Shown: positions 44,938 through 55,204 of the stretch, piece after piece
Layout: every line of letters begins with the position of its first letter
How positions within the stretch are numbered: the first letter of the stretch is position 1
Source of the DNA: Flectonema sp. DT1601
Lineage: Eukaryota; Euglenozoa; Diplonemea; Diplonemida; Diplonemidae
Direction: 5' to 3'
Assembly (NCBI GenBank): GCA_964019425.1
Contig: OZ025867.1
Coordinates: 186,001 to 250,000, forward strand
Length of the DNA: 64,000 bases
The notes under the pieces: model-generated
What the model saw: only the letters and a program-made list of their open reading frames with translations
What the model was told of the DNA's origin: nothing
The model's database searches: none
Position numbers and translations under genes: made by a program

Positions 44938-45215
44938 ATCCTCCAAAACCCAATTGTCCCGTCCCTGCACGTTAACAAGGAATAAAAATATATGAAAAAC
45001 TGGTGCTGATGAGAAAAATTACAACAGAATGAACGACAAGAAAAAGAATGGGGGAAAAGAAACCGAAACCGATACAAAAAGCAACCCAAAAATAAGAAAA
45101 AGGGTGCTATTTTAGTGGTTGTGTGCCTACGAGCACGCTATCTGATGAGGTCCCAATGAACATTGTCAGAACAATGTAAGTAAAAAAAAAAAAAAAAACT
45201 TATTCTCTTTTTTTT

Positions 45216-45246
<31 letters not shown>

Positions 45247-45477
45247 GTTCTCTCTTAATTATTATTTTTTCTTAATTACGTTATTTCACTGCTGTGATAA
45301 GAAATTAACTTTTTTTTTTTCACTTCCAACAGGCAAGCAGATAGATGATAAAACGACTACCAAGAACCATTCATCTATATGAGTTAACTGTGAAAAAAAA
45401 TCAATAAAACATTTTGTGTATGTTCGTAGAAGATTTTCTGATTTTCTAACTACCGAACAACATCATTTTATTATTTG
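43940..45477. other. Intergenic with A/T tracts
   Basis: About 1.5 kb. A tracts at 44010, 44661 and 44906 and T tracts at 45221 and 45310. A small perfect hairpin (ACATTGT/ACAATGT) lies at 45160-45177 and GGA repeats at 44688-44700. No gene seen. Confidence 0.5.
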
Positions 45478-47223
45478 ATGCAAGCAATGCATCGAAATGA
45501 CATTGTTAGAGTTCGCCGTATTCAGATCATCTTCATGGGGGGGGTTACTTCAGTTGTTTACTTACTTAACGGAGCTGCAATGATGTTTGCTACTGAAAAT
45601 GAAATTCAATTTGAAATGTTGGCATCGCAGCAAGCGATGAAAAACTGTTTTCATGCTCTGCTTGTGTTGGGTGTTGCCGGTCTCTATGCATCCCAAAGAA
45701 AGAGAATTTGGTTCTACATGGCGTTTGTTTATATTCCTTTGACAACTTTAGCATGTGGGGGTTGCCTATCAAGACACCATAATAGCATTCTATCGTTTTG
45801 TGTTTTGTTTTCACAAATGTTGTGTTATTCGTTTTTCGGTGTTGTAATTCTCCGATTCAAGAATCTGTCAGCACCGGGTGATGATGACTTTAATTTGTTG
45901 CAGACGTTCTTTTTTAAGGAAATTCCCGGTCATTTTAACAAATTTTGTTTAATATTTTCTTCTTTTTGTCAACTGAGTACCGTCATATTAGAAGTCGTAA
46001 CTCCGTGGTTTTATTTTGATCAAAATAGTGATCCGTTTTGTTGTTCTGTGCGAGGGATTGAGGTGTCGGCCCATCACGCTGTTGTTATATCATTTGGGGC
46101 GTTTGCCTTGTCAAATAAATCTCGTTCGATTAGACAGTTGTATGCTGCAACAGCGATAGTGATTGGTATATCGAGAATCCAACCAATTTCGTTGGTGGGA
46201 GTCTCTTATATTTTATCTGGAATCGCATTGCTTCCGGTGGTGATTTCATCACCGTCACTGATAGAGAACACAACATGTGATTGTAAAGACACCCACAGCT
46301 CATCTCAATCACTGTCTCAACTCTGTTGCGTTTATATCCACGGCATCTCTTGGTGGTGTGAAGCCTTATACCTTCCTATCAGTACTATTCATTCACATGA
46401 TAGTTTCTTAATTACATTATTTACTCAAAGTTCAGTGTCAGGAGCACACGCAGCAGTCCTTATGGGACTGCAGTCATACAGATCGTCATCATCGAATGCT
46501 TTGATGAGAACTAACTTTCATATTGTAGTTGGTATTATGTATTCATTTACCGCGTTAGTGGGTCTAATATCAACTGTGTCACGTCAGAAGGTGTCGGTTG
46601 TGTTAATCGGAACATCTACTGCTCGTCTTCTGAGTATGTCGTGTCTTGTGTATTTGAATATCTCTGAGTGTTGGAGTAGACGGCATCATAATGTTACTGA
46701 CAGTATTGTATCAGAACAAACTGATGAGGAGGAATTAGTTCAAAATAATGAGGAAAATGAATGTGAATACAGCACTGTTTTAAAAAAGGAAAGAGTGTGT
46801 GGAGTACCATTGACGGTGTTACAAAGTGTTGTGTGTGTGTTGGTTATTTTAATTACTTTAAATATTTGTCTTATTGCAATCGCTGATCAACTTGGGTTGT
46901 TTACCACTAACACTGATACTACAACTCATTCAGGTCACACGCCTGCTTCAGCGATCACTTTTCATTTTGGATTCCTCTTTTCTGTTCATACTGGTGCTGC
47001 AGCTCTTTATTTCCGTCGAATTTCTCTGTCCTTTGTCTTGCATGGAACTCCGTTTATATTTCTTATTTTGTGTATTATTGTATGGAAGATTCCTGCAGTG
47101 ATTGGTTTGTTCTTTCCGTTGTTGTTACTCGTCTTCAGTAATGGTGTTGCTTTGTTGGGAATTCAAACAATAATTAAGAGTAGTCTCCATCACTACCCTG
47201 ATGGAAACGTTTCATGGGAATGA
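45478..47223 (+). CDS. Polytopic membrane protein made of four similar modules
   Basis: The 581-residue protein, from ATG 45478 (an in-frame TTG precedes it), has about 14-16 hydrophobic helices. Four segments look alike: a polar loop, then a helix starting with His in the patterns FHALLV, HHAVVI, HAAVLM and HTGAAA, then a short basic turn (SQRKR, NKSRS, RSSSS, FRRIS) and another helix. They lie at about residues 55-95, 200-240, 320-365 and 500-540. This suggests an ancient four-helix unit repeated four times. Cytosolic charged loops at about 265-285 and 405-440 separate modules. No transporter signature, Walker motif or catalytic motif is visible and there is no cleavable signal peptide. Function unknown. 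Confidence 0.7.
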   Translation: MQAMHRNDIVRVRRIQIIFMGGVTSVVYLLNGAAMMFATENEIQFEMLASQQAMKNCFHALLVLGVAGLYASQRKRIWFYMAFVYIPLTTLACGGCLSRHHNSILSFCVLFSQMLCYSFFGVVILRFKNLSAPGDDDFNLLQTFFFKEIPGHFNKFCLIFSSFCQLSTVILEVVTPWFYFDQNSDPFCCSVRGIEVSAHHAVVISFGAFALSNKSRSIRQLYAATAIVIGISRIQPISLVGVSYILSGIALLPVVISSPSLIENTTCDCKDTHSSSQSLSQLCCVYIHGISWWCEALYLPISTIHSHDSFLITLFTQSSVSGAHAAVLMGLQSYRSSSSNALMRTNFHIVVGIMYSFTALVGLISTVSRQKVSVVLIGTSTARLLSMSCLVYLNISECWSRRHHNVTDSIVSEQTDEEELVQNNEENECEYSTVLKKERVCGVPLTVLQSVVCVLVILITLNICLIAIADQLGLFTTNTDTTTHSGHTPASAITFHFGFLFSVHTGAAALYFRRISLSFVLHGTPFIFLILCIIVWKIPAVIGLFFPLLLLVFSNGVALLGIQTIIKSSLHHYPDGNVSWE

Positions 47224-47334
47224 GATAATATTATGAATGTCTTTTTTTATGTTTGTTTTATGTTATTGTTATTGTTATTATTATTTTCTTTTTTGTTCAG
47301 TTCATCTCTCACCAAATCAACTTATTTTATTAAA

Positions 47335-48483
47335 ATGGTTCAGATTACATCGATTCCACCAGGTGTTTCATGTGTGAGACTTCCTCCTAGAAAGTCACAG
47401 GGTGATCAGGAACAAACAGTAACAACACCTTGGTACCCTGAAGGTATCGAAAAGAAGGAACTTCGTTTAGAAAATGAGGTAAAAGCTTTTGGTGATTTCT
47501 TACAATTATCTGTAGAAGAAGACATAACAAGAAAACACGTTATAGAAATGGTTAGAGAAAAGGCTTCAGAAGTCTATAACAACGGATGTACGTTTACCAT
47601 ATTCGGATCATACGGTGCGGGTACCTGCTGTCCAGACTCAAACGTTAACATCGCTCTTGAAAACTGTGGTAAACTTAATAAGAATCAACTGATTCAGTTA
47701 GGAAGTATTGGTGAGATTACCTCATTGTTTTGTAATAATTATAAGAATGCTCTTTTAAATTTAACAATCGATGGTGTCATTGTCAGTATCAACTTAGCAT
47801 CAACCTACACTGGTGAACCAAAAACAACTGTAGACGCAACAAAGAGGTGGGTTAATGAATTTCCACAGGCAATCTACACACATAGAGTTCTTCGTCAAGT
47901 TTTATTGCAGACAAATAATTTGGGAGATGTGTCTACAGGAGCTATAAACTCTTACAGTCTTCTTTGTATGGTCGTTGCTTTGTGCCGTGACTATCCAACG
48001 GTGACAAAACCAAGCGATTTGCTCATCACATTTGCGAAGGTTTACGGAAAGGAATTCGATTTTTCAAAGTACAGCATTGATCCTGAGAATGGTTTGTCTA
48101 CTCCAACTCGTCACCCAGAAGATGTGATGAGTATATTAGAACCACTTGGCACAAATGCTGGTGCTGGTTGCAGTAGATTGTACTTTATTAAGGCACAGTT
48201 GCAGCACTGCTGTGCAGCTTTAACAAGGTGGGAAACTCCGGGAAAGAGAGGCTACAGCGGTAGATCTCCTCTGTCATCCATTCTGAGCCATCAAAGACTG
48301 TGGGCTCGTGTTAGAGAACTTCAGCAAAAAATGGGACAGTCGACTCCGCAATCACTTCCATCTTCTTCTTCTGAAGAGGCTCTTACTGTGCAGACGGCTC
48401 TGTCTGACTCACCGATTGATTTCCACAGAGACTTTTCCATCGACATTGCTCTTGCACAAGACTTAGAGCTCACGCTCCCTTGA
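47335..48483 (+). CDS. TRF4/PAPD5-like nucleotidyltransferase without catalytic aspartates (pseudoenzyme)
   Basis: The 382-residue protein has the layout of non-canonical poly(A) polymerases: a nucleotidyltransferase core at about 50-165 and a PAP-associated helical domain at about 170-320 with GAINSYSLLCM. The nucleotide-binding FGS is intact at 90-92. The two metal-binding Asp of the usual S-D-I-D are Asn here (S102-N103-V104-N105). The third, usually V-D-I-S, is Ser (V150-S151-I152-N153). All three carboxylates are therefore gone and catalysis is not expected. The reading frame is intact with ordinary codon use, so this looks like a conserved pseudoenzyme, perhaps a scaffold for a TRAMP- or TUTase-like complex. 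An upstream in-frame ATG at 47233 would add a Leu/Phe-rich stretch that is better read as a pyrimidine tract ending TTGTTCAG at 47300, 34 nt before the chosen start. Confidence 0.8.
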   Translation: MVQITSIPPGVSCVRLPPRKSQGDQEQTVTTPWYPEGIEKKELRLENEVKAFGDFLQLSVEEDITRKHVIEMVREKASEVYNNGCTFTIFGSYGAGTCCPDSNVNIALENCGKLNKNQLIQLGSIGEITSLFCNNYKNALLNLTIDGVIVSINLASTYTGEPKTTVDATKRWVNEFPQAIYTHRVLRQVLLQTNNLGDVSTGAINSYSLLCMVVALCRDYPTVTKPSDLLITFAKVYGKEFDFSKYSIDPENGLSTPTRHPEDVMSILEPLGTNAGAGCSRLYFIKAQLQHCCAALTRWETPGKRGYSGRSPLSSILSHQRLWARVRELQQKMGQSTPQSLPSSSSEEALTVQTALSDSPIDFHRDFSIDIALAQDLELTLP

Positions 48484-49613
48484 AAAACTTGTTTAGTTAT
48501 TACCTAGTATTAAATTTATCTTTTTGTGATGAATGAGTGTTGTGTTTTCTCCTTCCCTTATTTTAATTTCCCCTTTGCTTAATTGTTTTTCCTCACTAAT
48601 CGATTTTTTTTGATTTTTTTTATTCCAAAAACACCTCCCTCACTCTTTTAATCCTGAATAGTTATTCTATACAATACAATACAGTTTGTATTTACAATTC
48701 ACCCCATCCCACCTCCATCCCCCTTTTCTCTGTGTTCATCTGTATCAGTGGATAAAATTTGTTCCAAGAAAGAAAAAAAAAAAAAAAAAATACCTCCATA
48801 CTTAGCGGTATGTAGTAATTGCATCTTTATAGTCACTGTATTTTTGAGATTAATTTTATTGATTTTTTCCCCCCTCTTTTTTTTTCTTAACTTTTTTTTC
48901 TTTCGATTGTTGGTATGGTCAAAGGCACTCATCGGCGGAGTTTAAAAACAAAACAAAACAATCCAATTCAATCAATAAAATTATATAGTAAAATTGCTCC
49001 CTCTCAAATTGCTCTCTATTCCCCAGCCCCTTTTGCCTTCGAACTTTCCCGTTTTTTTTCAATTATTATTAGTAACGCGTAATTTGTCGTTGCTTGAATG
49101 TGCCTGATTCGGTAAACTTTCGGTACATATCAACAAGATCTGCCAAGATGCTGGAAAAAAAACTCTTCTTTTTTTTTTGTTTTAGCTCCCCAAAGTCTAA
49201 AAGACAAGTTTTAAGCAGTCGTCGTGGCAGATTTCAACCAATAAGTAGTTTGTCTTCTTTTCATTTTTAAAAAAAAAAAAAAAAAAAACTGATTTTGTTC
49301 TTAATGTCATGTATGGGTTCTCTCTCCTAAATTATTACTTTCTTTTCTCTCTTTGATGAGCTTGTTTTTCTTCCTAATAAATAAATAAAAAAGACAAATC
49401 ATTAGCCAGTTGTAATCAACTCCCCTGGTTTGATTTGTTGAGAATAAATATTTGGTGGGGGGGAAAAAAAAAAAAAAAAAAAAAAAAATGTGATTTTAGG
49501 TCGGTTGAAAAATAGCAAGTTAGGAAGATGGTCAGTTTAGGATATTATGGTGGACAAACATACGTAAATGGCAACCCTGTTATTTTTCCTGATTCGCAAG
49601 CAATATTTTTTTT

Positions 49614-49640
49614 TTTCTTTTCTTTTCTTTTCTTTTCTCT
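49614..49640 (+). repeat. (TTTTC)n microsatellite
   Basis: About five tandem CTTTT units, followed by a (TTA)n run at about 49661-49677. Confidence 0.7.
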
Positions 49641-49700
49641 TGGTATTTGTTTGTAATGTGATTATTATTATTATTATTTTTTGTTTGTCGGCCCCTCGGC

Positions 49701-50083
49701 CAAGACTGGGCGAGATTTACCGAAATCTGCCTTCCACTCCTGCATTCTTTGTTCGCAACAATGAATGTGATAGAAGTTGAAGAAGAAAGAAGAAAAAAAG
49801 AACAACAACTTGGAAAACATCGACAAAGTACGCACACCGGTTGACTTGGAGCTCCGGTAGCATTTGTCTGTTGTTTATTGTGGTGGCATTATTTCAATTT
49901 TTTTAGAACGAAATAAAAAAAAATTAAAAAAAAAAAGATAGTCTTAGATTGCATAGTATAAAGCATTCAGCGACCTTAATCACATCCTCACAAAAGGATA
50001 CTGCTTATTTCGTGATGTGTTGTCGTTTTGAAAACCTTGTGGGTGTTGTGAAGAAGGACGAATTGATCGCTATAGGCATCCAG
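49701..50083 (+). other. Possible two-exon gene segment
   Basis: 49701-49827 is open and reads DWARFTEICLPLLHSLF, then an ATG and an acidic-basic helix (VEEERRKKEQQ). It ends at GTACGC, the donor type used elsewhere in the window. 49971-50083 follows AGCATTCAG, keeps frame across a 143-nt intron and reads DTAYFVMCC, FENLVGVVKKDEL. Codon choice resembles the real genes. Both pieces end near T tracts, and neither a start nor an end can be fixed. An upstream open piece at about 49530-49604 may belong to it. No family recognised. Confidence 0.3.
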
Positions 50084-50088
50084 GGCTA

Positions 50089-50131
<43 letters not shown>

Positions 50132-50258
50132 TTCTTTGTTTATGTTTATCCAAAATACCTATTTTTCCCTAAGAATTGCTCACAAGAGCAACTTTATGGC
50201 AGATTATATTAAAAACACTTTTTTTTTCGAAATCACACTTTTAGTGTCCTGAAGAACG

Positions 50259-50291
<33 letters not shown>

Positions 50292-52467
50292 CTAAACTAG
50301 TACTGGGGGGGACATGAAGGGTGTTTTTCTTATTAAATAAAACAAAGAACCTAACTCTTCTCCTCATGACGAATTGCAGTCTGTCACTTTGATACAAAGC
50401 AGATCATTTCGCCTCTTATTCCTCTCACATATCTTTAAACAGTATAATTCACGCTAGTTGAGTGTTGGTAGCGCACCTTAAATAATCTTTTTTTTCTATA
50501 ATATTATATTTTTCTTATCTTTATTGCACCTTCCCAGCACGCTAGTATTTTTTATTATTATTTAAAATAAAAATTCGAGTGTTGTTTCTTCAGATGATTT
50601 CTTTTGCATAAAAAATAAAAATAAAAATTGTGACAACAGTACTCGTAGCATTCCCCTTTGACTTTTGACAGTCAAGGTCGATTCTCGGATTGTGCTTTTT
50701 TTTTTTTTTTTTGTTCCTATTTTTTTTCCCCCCATCCTCTATTTTATTTCAGAATCAGATGCTAGGAGGTGGTCATTATTGCCTGTCTCCGCAGTAGTAC
50801 TGAATTGAGGTTTCTCTTCAAATCCAGCACTGCTATTTTCTTTTTTTTTCCCTTTTTTTTTTTCCTGTCGTGTTTTACATGCTTGGTGTGGATTGTATCT
50901 CTCTCTCCGTTCATATGATGAATTGACTGATTTGTTCTCCTGTTTACGTGCAATTGCACAGTACCTTATTTTGTTCAAGGAAAACTTAACGGTTATTTAA
51001 ACCCATCCCCATTCCATTGTCCTACGTGAACTGCTTTGAGTCGGTAAGAATGAGAATGTCCTTCTGACTCTCGTTGTGCCTTGCTTTTTTTGGAAAAAGA
51101 AAAAAAAGCTTTTAAAAAAAAAGTCAGTTTCTGCTTAGTTTTTTTCTTTCTTTTTTTTTTTTTTTTCTCGTCGCTAGTTCGAACCCCGCTCACGTACGAA
51201 CTCCCTTTTTACGCTTTTTCCCGGATTCTATTGAGAAGAAGAAAAAAGGAAAAAAAAAGGGATCAAATTGAATAGACGTGATAACACAGACGAGGACAGT
51301 GTGAAGTGATAACTTTTTGTGTTGCGGCACTCAACCTATTTCTTGACTGAGTTGTTATAGTGTATGTGTACTTCTAAATATATTGCTTTTCTTTGGATTC
51401 ATTTATGCAGAATCGGCACTATTTCGACTACCCTTTAACCCCTTATGGTGAGAATAAAACTAAATCAGAACGTCCCCATGTCGTTATCTGATAAGGTACA
51501 AAGGCAATTATTCTTTCAATCACATGTAGAACGGTTATGCGAGTATGAACGCAAAAGAAAAATCGCTGCATAGTGTTGACATAGTTGCTGTCTTTTTTCT
51601 TTTCTTTCTTTTTGTTCTTGTAGACTTAGGCTTCGTTGTTGGAATTATGGTGTCACTTCGAATGATGATTTTTTTTTTTTTTTTTTGAAACCGCACAGCT
51701 GAAAGGATTTGTTATTATTATTATTTTAAATTTCCCCACATTAGTTTTCTTTTGATCGCACTCGCTGTAAGCGATGCGCAGTTATTTTTACGATCATTCT
51801 TGTTTACTGCATGCATTTTCTTGTATCGAGTTTTGTAGGGACCTGTTTCCATAGATGGAAAACAAAAAAAAAAACAAAAACAAACAAACGAACGGCTCAT
51901 TCATTCTGGATTCCCACTCAGAATATGAGAAATACTTCGCAATGTTTAGTTTATTTTATTTTTTATTTTTGGTTTTGTTTTGTTTTTAAATTATTTGGCC
52001 TATCATAGGAATAAAATAACATAAAAGCTTTAATCTGCAGACTGCTCATTGACCTTGTCCGAGGGCTCAAACTAACCCCCCAAGTAATCAGAGATACTAT
52101 TCTCGCTACACGTGCTCTATACATCGGTGAGTCTTAACAAAAAAATCATCCAAATTGGAGAAGAAAACGATTGATACATGAGAAGTTCACTACTTCATAT
52201 CTTATACTGGTCCGACACAGTTATGACCATAAACTGACTGTTATCTTACCTGATCCTTTTGTTCTCAACTTGAGTGATACGGCTATGTGCTCTGCCCAAT
52301 TATTGTGGTATTTTTTATAAAGCTTTCGGTAAGCCCACAGTACAATTATAATGCTTTGGACAACTGGGGGTGAACGATCCTCGGGTATTGTCTTGTGGAT
52401 AGATACTGTATATGGAATAAAAAAGATTTTTTTTTCTTTCTTTTTTTTTTCACCTTTCCCCCACTCC

Positions 52468-52555
52468 TAATATTTTTTCAGTCAAGTACTTGATATTAAT
52501 TTTGTTTTTTAATACCTAAAGTTGTTACTGTTTTTTTTACATTGTCGATGTTTCA
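52468..52555 (+). repeat. Dispersed element A, copy 3, with flanking 10-bp direct repeats
   Basis: Same core as at 2.0 and 2.6 kb, with TCAAGTACTTGA, TAAAGTTGTTACTG and the terminal GTTTCA. It is flanked by identical CCCCCACTCC at 52458-52467 and 52556-52565, consistent with a target-site duplication. It is about 50 kb from the other copies, so it is not part of a local tandem array. Confidence 0.65.
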
Positions 52556-52793
52556 CCCCCACTCCCAGATGCATTTCTTCGTTATTTTACGTGTACAAGA
52601 GTTCGAGACGGGGCTGAAGAGCGTTTTCCTGTCTGATTCGAGAACAACACATTAGGAACGATAGGGAAGGATTCCTTTGGTTTGATACAGAGGTGGATTT
52701 ATCTCTCTATAAAACCCTAGGTGATGCCATGTATATTTATTTTCCCTAATCGATACAAGGGAAATTTTTATTGTTTTTGGATCGCACGGGTTA

Positions 52794-52813
52794 TTGTTTG
52801 TTTGTTTGTTTGT
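52794..52813 (+). repeat. (GTTT)n microsatellite
   Basis: About five tandem GTTT units in a non-coding context. Confidence 0.7.
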
Positions 52814-53429
52814 TCTCTCTCCTCTTCTTATTTTTTGCTGTTTAATCACAAGCAAAAACTGAAATAATAAAAAAAAAAAAAGAAATGAATACAAATATGG
52901 TATTTTCTTATTTTAATTACTGCACACAGCACCCATTGATAGGCTTTTGAATAACAGCTCTGGCTGGACGGCCTTTATAACTTCCTCGTTTATTTTTTTG
53001 TACTTACACTGGAGAGTAAAAAAACTTCCCGTGAAAAAAAGTAGGAAAGAATAAATAATACAGAATAGCTATATTTATCCTTTTTTTTTGATCTTTTCTC
53101 TTTCTCTTTTTTTTTTTTTTTTTTTTTTTTAATGTAATGCATCTAGGCTATGTTGGTTTTAGGAATATAAATTTTAATAAACCTCTTTTTTGTTGTTATG
53201 TTCTTCCAGTTTAAGGAAACGGTTCTGATTTTCTACATTTCGAAAAAATCAGTTACCCCGAAAAGCAAACAAACCTGCTCTGTAGTAAGGAAGGAGGAAA
53301 CACAAGCCAATTAGAAGACCGAAGGTTTTTTTCCCCCCGCTACCCTCTTTTTTTTTTTTTTCCATTCAATTGGAAGAAAAATCGACAGCGGATATTTGAA
53401 TCTTGCCATTCGTTGCCCAGCACTCATTG

Positions 53430-53461
<32 letters not shown>

Positions 53462-54269
53462 ATCAAACTCTGAATTAAGAATAAATCCTATGAAAAATAA
53501 TGCAATGGAACCCTTCTCTATTCTGTGATAATGCAAGAAGTGAATAGTGTTTTCCTTTTTAATTATCGTCTTGTGTGAAGTTTTTTTGTTGTTGTTTTTG
53601 TTCGTCCTACCACGGACCGTTGGTTTACTCTTGCATGCGAGAAGCTATCCTTTTGTCGTTGCCCCAGGATTTATTACCCGGTCTGGAAAAAAATCTTTTT
53701 TCTTTCCTTTTATTTTCCCTCCCTTTTAAAACACTTCCTTGAGTGATTTAAGGCGAGTGCCCCTGCTAGGTAGTGTGTTACGGACTAGCAAAAAAAAAAA
53801 AAAAAATTAGCTCATTTTTTTAAAAGAATTATTTATTTATTGGTTAGTAATTAATAGGTGAAACCTAGACTCTTTTGTAGTGTAATCCACCCTGTTTTTG
53901 GTTTCCCAGCTCACAACTATTTAAGTATACAAACATTACCTTTACTGTATCATGACTAATGTTTATTTTAGCTAACTCTGGTACAATACAGATATTGATT
54001 TTTTCATAGATATATTCAAACATTTCACCCCGCCCTTTTTTTTGTTTCTTTTTTTTTTTTGTTGTTGTTTTCAATATAACAACAACCTAGTTGTGAAGCG
54101 AACTAATTATAAAAAGAGTACAATTCACACGGGGGACATAAAGCATACCGAGGCTGAAAGCCAATTCGGAAATAAACCCCCCACTTTTTTTTTTTTTTTT
54201 TTTGCATTTAGCAAGTACTGTAAAAACGAAAAAGAATGTTGACAGCACGCGTAAACCTCCTTTAGCTTT

Positions 54270-54310
54270 ATCAGTTTAAGTCGGTTCACGGTTTCCTGCA
54301 CAAACAAAAA
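54270..54310 (+). repeat. Dispersed repeat C, copy 2
   Basis: TCAGTTTAAGTCGGTTCACG onward matches 36613-36655 with about six differences by eye. Confidence 0.35.
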
Positions 54311-54422
54311 ACTCTCAAAATATCGAAAGTAGATATCCCACAAGATTTCGACTGGTCAACTGTCGAGGTGCCTGATATCCCGGAAGGGGCGCATCCGTCA
54401 GCGACAGACCAATGTTGTGTGT

Positions 54423-54452
54423 TTCCGTTCGTTCCGTTCATTCCGTTCATTC
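54423..54452 (+). repeat. 9-bp tandem repeat
   Basis: Three tandem units of TTCCGTTC(G/A), followed by a partial fourth. Confidence 0.65.
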
Positions 54453-55171
54453 TTCAAAATAGCACCTGTAGATTTGATACATTACCGATATAGAGGTTTC
54501 CCCTCTGCCAGTATTGTCAAAATTTTAGCCTTTAGTAAAATAAAAATTCTCTTTTTTTTCTAATTCTTTCCCAGCCAACATTGCTGTTCAATGTTATTTT
54601 TTTAAGCTGTTTTGTACATTGTCTTTCTGTGTTGTCACTGTACTACTGTTAGTGTTGTTGAAGTTGTTGTTTACTTCTTAATAAGTGCCTGAGGGTTCTC
54701 CCTCAAGGACCCACATTTTAGGTTGATAGATGAAGGAAAAAAAATAAAAATAAAAAGAAATAAAAAAAGCATCCTCTCAAACGATTCCTTTCATAACCTA
54801 ATCTGATCTAGTGTAATCCAATTGTTAAAAAACACTGTTATCCTGAGTACTGTCGGAGATATGAGTAAGAAGCCAAGGTCAACGGTTTGACGATCTCTCT
54901 CTCTCTTTAAACGGGAGGGGTCATAAAAAAGAAACCAGACGATAATAATAATCTTATTCAAAAAAAAAAAAAAAAAAAATACACTTTAAAAAAAAAAAAA
55001 AAAAAAAAATCTCATTTATTTTCTTGTGAAATTCGTAGCCAAAAAAAAAAAAACTATAAGGAGCGAATTGTTACAAGAGTTCGATGACGAGGGTTGATGG
55101 AAATAGAACGATGTGATGAGTCTCTCTGATAGACTATTCTGTTCGCAGGGTGGAAGATTGTTTGGAGGCTG

Positions 55172-55204
<33 letters not shown>

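Larger units (their letters stand above)
52041..53314 (+). other. Possible spliced gene with membrane-protein C terminus
   Basis: A chain of short open segments can be joined in phase: (52221)-52307, 52341-52407, 52569-52590, 52691-52720, 52930-53015 and 53210-53314, ending in TAG. Donors are GTATTT, GTATAT, GTGTAC, GTGATG and GTAAAA; acceptors are CCACAG, CCCAG, ATACAG, ACACAG and TTCCAG. The penultimate segment encodes a hydrophobic helix (FITSSFIFLYLHW) and the last a basic tail. A further open segment at 52041-52126 lies between CTGCAG and GTGAGT but does not connect in phase. One join would need a 33-nt intron. There was freedom in choosing sites, so this is a suggestion only. Confidence 0.25.
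54091..54681 (+). other. Possible spliced gene with C-terminal membrane anchor
   Basis: Open pieces: 54091-54183 after AACAACCTAG (VKRTNYKKS..., ending at a T tract); 54329-54413 (VDIPQDFDWSTVEVPD, ending at GTGTGT); and 54575-54681 after CTTTCCCAG. The last encodes a strongly hydrophobic helix (SFCVVTVLLLVLLKLL) four residues before a TAA, as in tail-anchored proteins. The last two join in phase. The evidence is pattern only and no family is recognised. Confidence 0.22.

Noticed and set aside
47233-47334. Upstream in-frame start adding a Leu/Phe-rich leader to the TRF4-like protein
   Set aside because: The added residues come from a T-rich tract ending TTGTTCAG, which is better read as the splice acceptor before the ATG at 47335.
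51172-51190. AGTTCGAACCCC resembling a tRNA T arm
   Set aside because: The flanking bases cannot form the T stem, and there is no A box, anticodon arm or acceptor stem upstream.
53865-54074. A 69-codon - strand frame with protein-like composition
   Set aside because: It begins in a Lys tract from a homopolymer, has no splice-acceptor context, opposes all other genes and matches nothing known.
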